A stretch of DNA of 64,000 nucleotides, taken from Pseudoxanthomonas helianthi (GTDB taxonomy: Bacteria; Pseudomonadota; Gammaproteobacteria; Xanthomonadales; Xanthomonadaceae). The stretch's first letter is position 1. Each line of letters starts with the position of its first letter. Below are positions 1 to 7,919 of the stretch, in pieces. Below the pieces are notes generated by a model that saw nothing but the letters and a program-made list of their open reading frames with translations, searched no databases and had not been told where the DNA came from. Location of the stretch: positions 434,413 to 498,412 of the forward strand of contig NZ_JAGKTC010000001.1 in NCBI RefSeq assembly GCF_017939625.1, in the 5' to 3' direction. A program made the position numbers and the translations under genes.

Positions 1-512
1 TGATCAACAACGGCTGGGCGATCAGCGTGCCGCGCAAGGCGCAGACCGGCGCGCAGACGCTGGCGCAGAAGGGCCTGGCCGGCGGGCTGCATTGCCTGCA
101 GGTGGACGGCAACGACCTGATCGCCGTGCTGGAGGCAATGCGCATCGCCGGCGAACGCGCGCGCAGCGGCGAAGGCGGCAGCGTGCTCGAATTCGTCACC
201 TATCGCCTGTCCGACCACACCACCGCCGATGACGCGCGCCGCTACCGCGACGACGCCGAAGTGAAGGCCGCATGGGAACGCGAGCCGATGACCCGCCTGC
301 GCAACTGGCTGACCGCGCAGAAGCTGTGGAGCGAAGCCGAAGAGGCCGCGTGGAAGGACGAGTGCGGCGCACGCGTCGACGAGGAGGTCAACGCGTACCT
401 CAACACGCCGGTGCAGCCGGTCGAGGCGATGTTCGACCACCTGTACGCAGATCCGCCGCCGGAGCTGCTGGCGCAACGTGCCGCCGCGATGGCCGCGGAG
501 GGTCGGGCATGA
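1..512 (+). CDS. 2-oxo acid dehydrogenase E1 component, alpha subunit (C-terminal part)
   Basis: This is the C-terminal part of a thiamine-diphosphate E1 alpha subunit; the left edge cuts the gene and the first complete codon is at base 3. The visible start, INNGWAISVPR, lies in the TPP-binding half, and YRLSDHTTADDARRYR is the phosphorylation-loop region typical of branched-chain and Gram-positive-type pyruvate E1 alpha chains. With the beta subunit it decarboxylates a 2-oxo acid and passes the acyl group to lipoyl-E2. Its TGA overlaps the ATG of the beta subunit (ATGA at 509-512), so the two are translationally coupled. The sequence does not decide between pyruvate and branched-chain 2-oxo acids as substrate. 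Confidence 0.9.
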   Translation, partial: INNGWAISVPRKAQTGAQTLAQKGLAGGLHCLQVDGNDLIAVLEAMRIAGERARSGEGGSVLEFVTYRLSDHTTADDARRYRDDAEVKAAWEREPMTRLRNWLTAQKLWSEAEEAAWKDECGARVDEEVNAYLNTPVQPVEAMFDHLYADPPPELLAQRAAAMAAEGRA

Positions 513-1540
513 ACGTGGAGACCGCGAAGACCGTGAAGACCGATGCGACCGCCGGCACCCTGGCGCCGATCACCCTGATCGAGGCGATCACCCAGGCGCT
601 GGCCTGGGAAATCGCCCACGACCCGTCGGTGCTGGTGCTGGGTGAGGACGTCGGCGTCAACGGCGGCGTGTTCCGCGCCACCGCCGGCCTGCAGCAGAAG
701 TTCGGTGCCGACCGGGTTCTCGACACGCCGCTGGATGAAACCACCATCGCCGGCCTCACCGTCGGCCTCGCCGCGCAAGGCATGAAGCCAGTGGCCGAGG
801 CGCAGTTCGACGGCTTCGTTTACCCGATGGTCGACCACGTGATCTGCCACGCCGCGCGCCTGCGCAACCGCACCCGCGGCCGCCTGCATTGCCCGATGGT
901 GCTGCGCGTGCCGTGGGGCGGCGGCATCCGCGCGCCGGAACACCATTCGGAAGCCAACGAATCCATCTTCACCAACGTGCCGGGCCTGCGCGTGGTGATG
1001 CCGTCGTCGCCGCAGCGCGCCTACGGCCTGCTGCTGGCCGCCATCCGCGACCCGGATCCGGTCATCTACATGGAACCCAAGCGCATCTACCGCCAGTACA
1101 AGGAAGTGGTCGCCGACGACGGCGAAGCGCTGCCGCTGGACGTGTGCTACGTACTGCGCGACGGCACCGACGTGACCCTGGTCAGCTGGGGCGCCCAGGT
1201 CAAGGAAGCGCTGGAAGCCGCCGACGCGCTGGCGAAGGACGGCATCAGCGCCGAAGTCATCGACGTGGCCACGCTGAAGCCGTTGGACTTCGACACCATC
1301 GCCGAGTCGGTGGCCAAGACCGGCCGCTGCGTGATCGTGCAGGAAGCGCCGCGCACCGCCGGCTTCGGCGCGGAGATCGCCGCGCGCCTGGCCGAGCATT
1401 CGATGTACGACCTGCTCGCCCCGGTCGAACGAGTCACCGGCCCCGACACGCACATTCCGCTGTTCCGCCTGGAAATGAAATATCTGCCGAGCGTGGACAA
1501 GGTCGTCGCCGCGGCGAAACGGGCCATGGCCGCGGGATGA
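509..1540 (+). CDS. 2-oxo acid dehydrogenase E1 component, beta subunit
   Basis: A 343-residue protein of normal length for the beta chain of an alpha2beta2 E1. It has the transketolase pyrimidine-binding domain first ([18 protein letters not shown], then the [11 protein letters not shown] segment that contributes the catalytic glutamate region) and the transketolase C-terminal domain after about residue 210 ([28 protein letters not shown]). It forms the TPP site together with the alpha chain. The start is the ATG overlapping the alpha stop. The first 20 or so residues are a variable tail. The next gene, a cupin, begins in its stop codon (ATGA at 1537). It is annotated elsewhere as pdhB or bkdA2; the substrate is unresolved. 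Confidence 0.93.
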   Translation: MNVETAKTVKTDATAGTLAPITLIEAITQALAWEIAHDPSVLVLGEDVGVNGGVFRATAGLQQKFGADRVLDTPLDETTIAGLTVGLAAQGMKPVAEAQFDGFVYPMVDHVICHAARLRNRTRGRLHCPMVLRVPWGGGIRAPEHHSEANESIFTNVPGLRVVMPSSPQRAYGLLLAAIRDPDPVIYMEPKRIYRQYKEVVADDGEALPLDVCYVLRDGTDVTLVSWGAQVKEALEAADALAKDGISAEVIDVATLKPLDFDTIAESVAKTGRCVIVQEAPRTAGFGAEIAARLAEHSMYDLLAPVERVTGPDTHIPLFRLEMKYLPSVDKVVAAAKRAMAAG

Positions 1541-1911
1541 GCGAGCCCGCGCCCGCCGTGATCAATTTCGCCGAGAAGCTGACCGGCTTCTCCGAGCACT
1601 GGTCGCCGCGCGTGATCGCCGAGATGAACGATTACCAGTTCAAGCTGGCCAAGCTGCAGGGCGACTTCGTCTGGCACAGGCACGACGACACCGACGAAGT
1701 GTTCGTGGTCATCGACGGTCGGCTGCGCATCGATTTCCGCGACGGCGAGGCGGTGCTCGGTCCGGGCGAGATGATCGTCGTGCCACGGGGGGTCGAGCAC
1801 CGCCCCCATGCCGACGCCGAATGCCAAGTCTTGTTGGTCGAACCGCGCGGCGTGGTCAACACGGGCGATGCGGGCGGCGCGTTCACCGCCGCCAACGACG
1901 TCTGGGCATGA
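1537..1911 (+). CDS. small single-domain cupin protein
   Basis: A 124-residue single cupin barrel. Motif 1 is visible around [16 protein letters not shown], with the histidines and glutamate that normally bind a divalent metal, and motif 2 around [16 protein letters not shown] with its histidine. It has no signal peptide and no second domain, so it should be cytosolic. It is embedded in the 2-oxo acid dehydrogenase operon: its ATG overlaps the E1 beta stop and its TGA overlaps the start of the SH3-like gene. The family gives no specific reaction. The position suggests a role tied to the complex, for example sensing or processing a substrate, but that is inference only. Confidence 0.8.
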   Translation: MSEPAPAVINFAEKLTGFSEHWSPRVIAEMNDYQFKLAKLQGDFVWHRHDDTDEVFVVIDGRLRIDFRDGEAVLGPGEMIVVPRGVEHRPHADAECQVLLVEPRGVVNTGDAGGAFTAANDVWA

Positions 1912-2273
1912 ACATGGGCATGAAGCGCGCCCGCGTCGTCGTCGCCCACCATGCGCCCGAACACGCACCGATCCGCGTGGCCAAGGGCGACACCGTGACC
2001 CTCGGCGAACGCGACATCGACTGGCCCGATTTCGTCTGGACCACGCTGGCGCAGGGCATCGGCGGCTGGATCCCCTCCACGCTGTTCGATCGCGAAAGCG
2101 GGGAGGCGGTCGCGCAGGACGATTACGATACCCGCGAACTGGACACCGAGGTCGGCGAGATACTGACCCTGCACCGCGAACAGGCGGCGTGGTGGTGGGC
2201 CGAAAACGCACGCGGCGAACAGGGCTGGGTCCCGGCCCGCGCCATCGAATTCATCGAAGAGAATCCAGCATGA
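1908..2273 (+). CDS. small SH3-like domain protein of unknown function
   Basis: A 121-residue protein that appears to hold two SH3-like repeats. Each half has a charged strand, then a W-x-W or WP pair, then GW(I/V)P: residues around [22 protein letters not shown] and [21 protein letters not shown]. No signal peptide or membrane segment is seen. The ATG at 1908 overlaps the cupin stop and its TGA overlaps the E2 ATG (ATGA at 2270), so it is the fourth link in a fully coupled operon. A binding or assembly role with the complex is plausible but not shown. Nearby ATGs at 1914 and 1920 could also serve as starts. Confidence 0.7.
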   Translation: MNMGMKRARVVVAHHAPEHAPIRVAKGDTVTLGERDIDWPDFVWTTLAQGIGGWIPSTLFDRESGEAVAQDDYDTRELDTEVGEILTLHREQAAWWWAENARGEQGWVPARAIEFIEENPA

Positions 2274-3601
2274 GCGAAAGCAAGACCTTCCACCTTCCCG
2301 ACCTCGGCGAAGGCCTGCCCGATGCCACCATCGTCGAATGGTTCGTCAAGGAGGGCGACACGATCCGCCTCGACGAACCGCTGGTCTCGATGGAGACGGC
2401 GAAGGCCGTGGTGGAAGTGCCCTCGCCCGTTTCCGGCAAGGTGCTGAAGCTGGCCGGTGCCGCCGGCGACGTGATCGTCACCGGCGCGGCGCTGGCCGAA
2501 TTCGAGCCCGACCCGAACCTGCCGCAGCGCGCGGAAGCGCAGGACACCGGGCATTCCCATGGTGCTGCGCCCGCGAAATCTGCGGCCCCGTCCACGGCAA
2601 AAGCCGAAGCGGCAAAGGCCGAACGCGACGACGCCGGCACCGTGGTCGGCGCGATGCAGGTTTCCGACACGGTGCATGCCGAACAGGCCGTCGCGGTGGG
2701 CGGAGTCAAGGCGATGCCGGCGGTGCGTGCGCTGGCGAAGAAACTCGGCGTCGATCTTTCCCGCGTGCGCGCCAGCGGCGCGGACGGCGTGGTCACCGCT
2801 AACGACGTGAAGCAGGCGGCTGCCGACGGCACCGCCAAGGCAGGTACCGCCGCGCCCGTTCCCTCCCCCTCCGCCGCCGTGCCGGTGCGCGACGCACAAC
2901 AGCGCACCGCGCTTTCCGCTTCCGGCAAGCCGATGCGCACGCAGCCGCCGGGCGTCGTCGCCAGCGGCCAGCCGGAGCAGTTGAAGGGCGTGCGCCGCAA
3001 CATGGCGAGGGTGATGGCCGATGCGCACAGCAAGGTCGTGCCGACCACGCTCAGCGACGACGCCGACATCCATGCCTGGCAGGCCGGCAACGACGTCACC
3101 GTGCGCCTGGTGCGCGCCATCGTGCGCGGTTGCCAAGCGGTGCCGGCCTTGAACGCGTGGTTCGACGGCGACAAGCTGACCCGCACCCTGCATCCGCACG
3201 TAGACATCGGCATCGCCGTGGACACCGACGACGGCCTGTTCGTGCCGGCGCTGCGCAATGCCGACATCCTCGACGCGCGCGGCGTGCGCGAAGCGGTGAA
3301 TCGCCTGCGTTCGCAGGTCGAGGACCGCAGCATTCCGCCGTCGGAACTGACCGGCTACACCATCTCGCTGTCGAACTTCGGCATGTTCGCCGGCCGCTAC
3401 GCCACCCCGGTAGTGGTGCCGCCGTGCGTGGCCATCGCCGCCGCTGGTCGCGCCCGCCACCAGATGACCCCGGTGATCGGCGGCTTCGAATCGCACAAGG
3501 TCATCCCGCTGTCGCTGACCTTCGACCACCGCGCCTGCACCGGCGGCGAAGCCGCGCGCTTCCTGCGCGCGATGCTCGACGACCTGGCATTGCCGAATTG
3601 A
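2270..3601 (+). CDS. 2-oxo acid dehydrogenase E2, dihydrolipoamide acyltransferase
   Basis: A 443-residue E2. It carries one N-terminal lipoyl domain (residues 5-80; the modified lysine is K45 in SMETAKAVVEV), an Ala/Lys-rich linker, a peripheral subunit-binding domain (about 145-180, AMPAVRALAKKLGVDLSRV) and a C-terminal catalytic acyltransferase core from about residue 240. The usual catalytic motif DHRxxDG reads DHRACTGG here, so the histidine is kept but the aspartate position is threonine. The gene is coupled to the SH3-like gene by ATGA. No E3 gene follows; a 26-base palindrome comes directly after the stop. It is close to branched-chain or pyruvate E2 proteins, substrate unresolved. 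Confidence 0.93.
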   Translation: MSESKTFHLPDLGEGLPDATIVEWFVKEGDTIRLDEPLVSMETAKAVVEVPSPVSGKVLKLAGAAGDVIVTGAALAEFEPDPNLPQRAEAQDTGHSHGAAPAKSAAPSTAKAEAAKAERDDAGTVVGAMQVSDTVHAEQAVAVGGVKAMPAVRALAKKLGVDLSRVRASGADGVVTANDVKQAAADGTAKAGTAAPVPSPSAAVPVRDAQQRTALSASGKPMRTQPPGVVASGQPEQLKGVRRNMARVMADAHSKVVPTTLSDDADIHAWQAGNDVTVRLVRAIVRGCQAVPALNAWFDGDKLTRTLHPHVDIGIAVDTDDGLFVPALRNADILDARGVREAVNRLRSQVEDRSIPPSELTGYTISLSNFGMFAGRYATPVVVPPCVAIAAAGRARHQMTPVIGGFESHKVIPLSLTFDHRACTGGEAARFLRAMLDDLALPN

Positions 3602-3604
3602 TCG

Positions 3605-3630
3605 GTGGGAGCGGCTATAGCCGCTCCCAC
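3605..3630. repeat. perfect GTGGGAGCGGCTA palindrome (REP-like)
   Basis: A perfect 26-base palindrome made of GTGGGAGCGGCTA and its reverse complement, lying three bases after the E2 stop. It has no following T-run, so it is not a standard terminator. The same GTGGGAGCG head recurs at 28690, 53416 and 61915, which marks it as a dispersed extragenic palindrome. Confidence 0.85.
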
Positions 3631-3673
3631 AAAGCTCGCGCCCCTGGGGCTCTCCGATAAAGAGGAATTCGCC

Positions 3674-4066
3674 ATGCCCCACCGCAGCCGCCTCGCCGGT
3701 TTCATCATCGACTGCAACACCGACGACCTCGACGCCGCGGCCGACTTCTGGTCGCAGGCGCTGGGTTGCAGCATCGCCGACCGCGACGCGGGCGACGAGA
3801 CCGCCGAATACCAGATGTTCGGCGACACGCCGGGCGATCTGCACATCGAAGTGCAGAAGGTGTCGCATCCCTCGCGCGTGCACCTGGACATCGAGGCCGA
3901 CGACGTCGACGCCGAGGCGGAGCGGCTGGAGAAGCTCGGGGCGAAGAAGATCGCCTTCGTCAAACGCTGGTGGGTGATGGAAGCGCCGACCGGGCAGCGC
4001 TTCTGCGTGGTGAAGATGAAACACCCCGAACGCGGCGCACCGGCGAACACCTGGGAAGTCCTGTAG
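3674..4066 (+). CDS. VOC (glyoxalase/bleomycin-resistance fold) family protein
   Basis: A 130-residue protein with a vicinal-oxygen-chelate fold: the beta-alpha-beta start SRLAGFIIDCNTDDLDAAADFWSQALG and the closing strand FCVVKMKHPE are typical. These proteins bind metal or small ligands in the cytosol; the reaction cannot be told from sequence. The ATG at 3674 follows an AGAGGA ribosome-binding site; the upstream in-frame stretch runs through the palindrome at 3605 and is not coding. The TAG stop lies inside the next repeat element. It stands alone between the E2 gene and a convergent membrane-protein gene. Confidence 0.75.
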   Translation: MPHRSRLAGFIIDCNTDDLDAAADFWSQALGCSIADRDAGDETAEYQMFGDTPGDLHIEVQKVSHPSRVHLDIEADDVDAEAERLEKLGAKKIAFVKRWWVMEAPTGQRFCVVKMKHPERGAPANTWEVL

Positions 4067-4160
4067 GAGCGCCCCTCGGGGCGCGACCGGGAGAACGGCG
4101 TTACGGGGACAGGGCGTAAGGGCGGGGACCTTGATCGCGCACTGAAGTGCGCTCCTACAG
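4061..4160. repeat. inverted repeat CTGTAGGAGCGC, about 76-base spacer
   Basis: CTGTAGGAGCGC at 4061-4072 and its exact reverse complement at 4149-4160 bracket a stretch with internal hairpins (GCGCCCCGAGGGGCG type at 4070-4085). It fills the gap between two convergent genes and includes the stop codon of the VOC gene. It is a variant of the GTGGGAGCG family and looks like a REP-type doublet. Confidence 0.7.
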
Positions 4161-4177
4161 GTTTCGGAATTCCGGCT

Positions 4178-4480
4178 TCAACGCAAATCGCGCAGCCACC
4201 AGCCGCGCAGCGGCACCGCGACGGTCAGCACGAACAGGAAAGCCCCGTAGGCCACCAGCGTGGCCAGCACCTGTTTCCAGATCGCGCCGCTGGCCAGGTC
4301 GGCCGCGCCCAGCGCGTAGCCCACGCGCATGCCCGCGAAGCTCAGCGCCAGCGCCACGGCCAGCGTCGCCATGTCGAAGACCTTGCGCCGCGTGCCGCGA
4401 GGTTCGCGCGGGAAGAACCAGAACAGCGCGCTGAGCAGCAGGAACCAGGGGAGGAACAGGATCAGGGCGAGGTACGGCAT
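4178..4480 (-). CDS. small inner-membrane protein downstream of trpS
   Basis: A 100-residue protein with three likely membrane helices: residues 1-22 (MPYLALILFLPWFLLLSALF), 38-62 and 68-90. A basic cytoplasmic loop (REPRGTRRK) follows helix 1. I do not recognise the family. Its ATG overlaps the trpS stop (4478-4482), so it is translated together with trpS. The function is unknown; the coupling could simply reflect a compact operon. Confidence 0.7.
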   Translation of the reverse strand: MPYLALILFLPWFLLLSALFWFFPREPRGTRRKVFDMATLAVALALSFAGMRVGYALGAADLASGAIWKQVLATLVAYGAFLFVLTVAVPLRGWWLRDLR

Positions 4481-5787
4481 CAGGCGGCCTCGCGCATCGC
4501 GGCGAGCGCGGCCAGCACGTCCTCGACCGGCACCAGCACTTCCTGTATCTCGGGCGTCTGCAATTCGTCGCCCGTGCGCGCCTGCTTGAGCACGCCGATC
4601 GCGCGCCCCGCGTCCTTGGGCAGGTCGAAGCCGGCGCTTTGCACCAGCAGCTTCCCCTCGCCGTCGAGCAGCTTGAAGTAGAAGCGGTCGTCGCTGTCTC
4701 GGTATTGCTTGAACTGGGGCAACGCCGCCTTGTTCGCGGCCTTCGCCTCGCTGCCGGCGGACTGCTTCGACAGGTCGCGAAGCCCCACCGCATCGCGCAG
4801 TTCGGCGAGGAACGGTATGGCGTACTTCTCGCGCAACCGCGCGCCGCCGTCGCGCAGCACCGCCTCGATGTCGGCCGGCTTCGCGATCAGCGTTTCGTAC
4901 TTGTCGCGCAGCGGGGCGATTTCCGCGTCGATGCGCTCGAACAGCTTCTGCTTCGCATCGCCCCAGCCGATGCCATCGGCATAGGCCTGGCGCATCGCCG
5001 CGGTTTCCTCGGCGCTGGCGAAGGCCTGGTACAGCTGGAACAGCGCCGAACCTTCGGTGTCCTTGGCCTCGCCCGGCGCGCGCGAATCGGTGACGATCCC
5101 GGCGATCAGCTTCTTCATCTCGTTGCGCGAGGCGAACAACGGGATCGTGTTGCCGTAGCTCTTGCTCATCTTGCGGCCGTCCAGGCCCGGCAGGGTCGCG
5201 ACGTTGTCGTCGACCAGCGCTTCCGGCAGCACGAAATAATCGCGGCCGTACACATGGTTGAAGCGCTGGCCGAAGTCGCGCGCCATTTCGATGTGCTGGA
5301 TCTGGTCGCGGCCGACCGGCACCTGGTTGGCGTTGAAGATCAGGATGTCCGCGGCCATCAGCACCGGGTACATGAACAGTCCGGCGGTGATCCCGGCATC
5401 GTCGTCCTCGCCATCGGCGCGGTTCTTGTCCACCGCGGCCTTGTAGGCGTGGGCACGGTTGAGGATGCCCTTGCCGGCGACGCAGGTCAGCAGCCAGGTC
5501 AGCTCGGTGGTTTCGGGGACATCGCTCTGCCGGTAGAACCACACCTTGGCCGGGTCCAATCCGCAGGCCAGCCAGGTCGCGGCGATTTCCAGGGTCGAGC
5601 GCTGGGTCTTGGCCGGATCCTGCGCCTTGATCAGACTGTGCAGGTCGGCGAGGAAATAGAAACTCTCGGTGCCCGGATTGCGGCTGGCGGCCACGGCCGG
5701 GCGCACCGCGCCGACGTAGTTGCCCAGGTGCGGGGTGCCCGAGGTGGTGATGCCGGTGAGGACGCGGGTGACAGCAGGGGTGGCCAT
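4480..5787 (-). CDS. trpS: tryptophanyl-tRNA synthetase
   Basis: A 435-residue class I aminoacyl-tRNA synthetase that charges tRNA-Trp with tryptophan. The HIGH-type signature is TTSGTPHLGNYVGA near the N-terminus and the KMSKS loop is GRKMSKSYGN near residue 205. It is longer than the roughly 330-residue E. coli enzyme, with extra sequence in the C-terminal half; long forms of this type occur in xanthomonads. The ATG at 5787 was chosen because the upstream in-frame extension is unlike the family. The small membrane protein gene is coupled at its 3' end. Confidence 0.95.
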   Translation of the reverse strand: MATPAVTRVLTGITTSGTPHLGNYVGAVRPAVAASRNPGTESFYFLADLHSLIKAQDPAKTQRSTLEIAATWLACGLDPAKVWFYRQSDVPETTELTWLLTCVAGKGILNRAHAYKAAVDKNRADGEDDDAGITAGLFMYPVLMAADILIFNANQVPVGRDQIQHIEMARDFGQRFNHVYGRDYFVLPEALVDDNVATLPGLDGRKMSKSYGNTIPLFASRNEMKKLIAGIVTDSRAPGEAKDTEGSALFQLYQAFASAEETAAMRQAYADGIGWGDAKQKLFERIDAEIAPLRDKYETLIAKPADIEAVLRDGGARLREKYAIPFLAELRDAVGLRDLSKQSAGSEAKAANKAALPQFKQYRDSDDRFYFKLLDGEGKLLVQSAGFDLPKDAGRAIGVLKQARTGDELQTPEIQEVLVPVEDVLAALAAMREAA

Positions 5788-5877
5788 GCGGTGCGGATCG
5801 TTGCGGGAACTGAACCTGGCAAGTGTAACCGCTCGCCCCGCCGCCCCTCGGAGTCTGTCCAACGCCTTTGGCTTTTG

Positions 5878-5980
5878 TCCCTCATCCCGGCGAAAGCCGG
5901 GACCGGCTCTTGTTTTGCATCAGTGTTTCAGTAGCAAGAGCAAAAGGCTGGGTCCCGGCTTTCGCCGGGATGACGAGGGA
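5878..5980. repeat. inverted repeat element CATCCCGGCGAAAGCCGGGA type
   Basis: A copy of the common CCCGGCGAAAGCCGGGA hairpin at 5878-5904 faces a near-identical inverted copy at 5951-5980, differing by a three-base insertion. It lies upstream of trpS and downstream of the YkvA-like gene. It is a mobile-looking extragenic repeat doublet, unrelated in sequence to the GTGGGAGCG family. Confidence 0.8.
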
Positions 5981-6003
5981 TTTTCAAGGGTTTGAAGAAG
6001 CCC

Positions 6004-6399
6004 TCAGCCGCGACGATGCAGCCACCAGGCCACGACCAGGCCCAGCACGACCGCCCAGAATGCAACGATCAGCACCGCGCCGAGCCGGCTGCGCGGGCGT
6101 TCGCGCCGCTGGCGCAGCCATTCCTGCGCCTGTCCGCGGCATTCGGCCAGTACCGCCGGGGGCAGCAGGCGCACGGCCAGCCAGATCAGGCCAGGCAGCA
6201 GGAGCGCGTCGTCCAGGTAACCGAGCACCGGGATGAAGTCGGGGATCAGGTCGATCGGGCTCAGTGCATAGGCGACCACGCCGGCACACAACGCCTTCAG
6301 CCACCACGGCGTGCCCGGATGGCGCGCGGCGAACCACAACGCCAGCGCGTCGTCGCGAACGCGGCGAGCCCATTGGCGGATCGTGTCGAATACGGACAT
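6004..6399 (-). CDS. YkvA family (DUF1232) membrane protein
   Basis: A 131-residue protein with the DUF1232 signature: PWWLKALCAGVVAYALSPIDLIPDFIPVLGYLDDALLLPG around residues 31-72, followed by a basic segment and a C-terminal helix (LGAVLIVAFWAVVLGLVVAWW). It should sit in the inner membrane. The biochemical role of the family is unknown. The ATG at 6399 fits the family start. It stands alone between two inverted-repeat elements. Confidence 0.85.
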   Translation of the reverse strand: MSVFDTIRQWARRVRDDALALWFAARHPGTPWWLKALCAGVVAYALSPIDLIPDFIPVLGYLDDALLLPGLIWLAVRLLPPAVLAECRGQAQEWLRQRRERPRSRLGAVLIVAFWAVVLGLVVAWWLHRRG

Positions 6400-6446
6400 G
6401 GCCGCACGATAGCGTAGGGGCCCCAGACAGGGGCAGGTTTTGCGAT

Positions 6447-6545
6447 CGTCATTCCCGCGAAGGCGGGAATCCAGCGACTTTCGATCAGCGCACGAGATTG
6501 CATGAAGAGCAAAGACACTGGATTCCCGCCTTCGCGGGAATGACG
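6447..6545. repeat. perfect 28-base inverted repeat, CATTCCCGCGAAGGCGGGAAT type
   Basis: A 28-base unit at 6447-6474 is repeated as an exact inverted copy at 6518-6545 with 43 bases between. Each arm is itself a hairpin (ATTCCCGC-GAAG-GCGGGAAT). It lies in the divergent space between the YkvA-like gene and the lipoprotein gene. Such elements are widespread extragenic repeats in proteobacteria. Confidence 0.85.
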
Positions 6546-6658
6546 ACACTACTTCTTGATGTCGTCCCATTTGAATCATTTTCCTGGCGTTCAAACAGGC
6601 GCAACCCCACTCCCCGCCAACCCGCGTTCTCCGCAATGCCCCAACCCGGAGAACGCCC

Positions 6659-7450
6659 ATGTTCCGCAAACTGCTTCTGATCCTGGCCGCCCTGCTCGCG
6701 ACCTCCGCCTGCACGCAGCTATCGGCGCGGCCACTGGTCGAAATGACCGTCGTCGACCGCGACCGCGGCGACTGGCTGCCGCAGTACCGCCATCGCGGCG
6801 ACACCTGGATCGCAGGCATGCCCGGCCATCGCTATGCCGTGCGCCTGACCAACACCACCGGCCGCCGCGTGCTGGTGGTGCTGTCCGTGGACGGCATCAA
6901 CGCGGTCACCGGCCAGACCGCCAGCGCATCGCAAGGCGGCTACGTGCTTGATCCGTGGGAGACCACCGAGATCAACGGTTGGCGCAAGTCGCTCGACGAC
7001 GTGGCCCAGTTCGTATTCACCGATCTGGGCGACAGCTATGCCGCGCGTACCGGGCGTCCGCGCAACGTCGGCGTCATCGGCATCGCCGTGTTCGAGGAAG
7101 CGCGACCGCGCTACGTCCCGTACCCATCGCCCGCGCCCATCAATCGCGACAATGGCTATTCGCGCGCCGAAGAAAAAGCGGCTGCGCCCGCCGTCGCCGA
7201 ATCGCGCGCCGCTGGCGTCGCGCGGCAGAGCATCGGCACCGGCCATGGCGAACGCGAGTGGTCGCCGGTCGGCGAGACGGATTTCGAACGCGCCAGCCGC
7301 TCACCCGCACAGGTCGCCGAGGTGCGCTACGACGAAGAACGCCGGCTGGCTGCGCTGGGCATTCTTCCGCGCCCGTATTGGCGTCAACGCGACGAAGCAC
7401 CCCGAGCCTTCCCCAGTGGTTTCGTCGCCGATCCGCCGGGATGGCACTGA
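6659..7450 (+). CDS. predicted lipoprotein of unknown function
   Basis: A 263-residue protein with a lipoprotein signal peptide; the lipobox is LATSAC with C18 as the lipidated residue. Residues about 25-145 form a compact domain (GDTWIAGMPGHRYAVRLTNTTGRRVLVVLSVDGINAVTG and DPWETTEINGWRKS) that looks like a beta-rich module. The C-terminal third is polar and low in complexity, ending PSGFVADPPGWH. I know no function for this family. It is transcribed alone and faces csbD. Confidence 0.75.
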   Translation: MFRKLLLILAALLATSACTQLSARPLVEMTVVDRDRGDWLPQYRHRGDTWIAGMPGHRYAVRLTNTTGRRVLVVLSVDGINAVTGQTASASQGGYVLDPWETTEINGWRKSLDDVAQFVFTDLGDSYAARTGRPRNVGVIGIAVFEEARPRYVPYPSPAPINRDNGYSRAEEKAAAPAVAESRAAGVARQSIGTGHGEREWSPVGETDFERASRSPAQVAEVRYDEERRLAALGILPRPYWRQRDEAPRAFPSGFVADPPGWH

Positions 7451-7467
7451 CCCTCTGGCCGAAAAGA

Positions 7468-7491
7468 ACAACGGGCCTTGCGGCCCGTTGT
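7468..7491 (-). terminator. hairpin terminator after csbD
   Basis: A perfect 10-base-pair stem (ACAACGGGCC / GGCCCGTTGT) with a four-base loop lies between two convergent genes. Read on the minus strand it is followed by TCTTTTC, so it best serves csbD. Confidence 0.75.
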
Positions 7492-7514
7492 CGCCTGCGC
7501 GATTTATCGCCGGA

Positions 7515-7727
7515 TCAATGCTTGTTCATGTCCAGGGTACGCTCGAATTCGCGCACTTCCCTCTCGGCACGATCGCGATCCCAGCCGTAACGGGCCTGCA
7601 GCCGCCCCGTCAGGTATTCGGCGTTGCCTGCGGCGACCTTGAAATCGTCGTCGGTCAGGTCGCCCCACTGGGCCTGGATCTTGCCCTGGATCTTTTTCCA
7701 GTTGCCGGCAATGATGTCTTTGTTCAT
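7515..7727 (-). CDS. CsbD family stress-response protein
   Basis: A 70-residue cytosolic protein matching the CsbD/YjbJ family over its whole length: [28 protein letters not shown] and [20 protein letters not shown]. The family is induced by general stress in many bacteria; its molecular role is not known. It lies next to two entericidin-like lipoprotein genes on the same strand, which are also typical stress genes. A hairpin terminator follows. Confidence 0.9.
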   Translation of the reverse strand: MNKDIIAGNWKKIQGKIQAQWGDLTDDDFKVAAGNAEYLTGRLQARYGWDRDRAEREVREFERTLDMNKH

Positions 7728-7863
7728 GGCACGTCCTCTCGAAAGTCTTCGCGGCGGGGCACCGCCACATCACTTTCGCGAAGACCCGGTTGCGAACCGG
7801 TCAAGCGCAGGTCAAGCCGCCATTATTCACTGGGGTGAATGCGCGACGATTCCTCTGCCCTAA

Positions 7864-7897
7864 AAACCGAAGGGCCAGTCGCCCGGCCCTTCGGTTT
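7864..7897 (-). terminator. hairpin terminator after first entericidin gene
   Basis: A 13-base-pair perfect stem (AAACCGAAGGGCC and its complement) with an eight-base loop. On the minus strand it ends in TTTTTA, a good intrinsic terminator for the gene at 7920-8054. Confidence 0.8.
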
Positions 7898-7919
7898 CGA
7901 AATCCGCGATCCGGCCGGA

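Noticed and set aside
3605-3630. Rho-independent terminator for the 2-oxo acid dehydrogenase operon
   Set aside because: The stem is perfect but there is no T-run, and the same sequence recurs as a dispersed repeat.
2123-4024. Long minus-strand frame across E2 and the VOC gene
   Set aside because: It runs through the palindrome at 3605 and two recognised genes on the other strand, and has no domain.
5800-6550. CRISPR array
   Set aside because: The repeats are inverted pairs, not regularly spaced direct repeats, and there are no cas genes.
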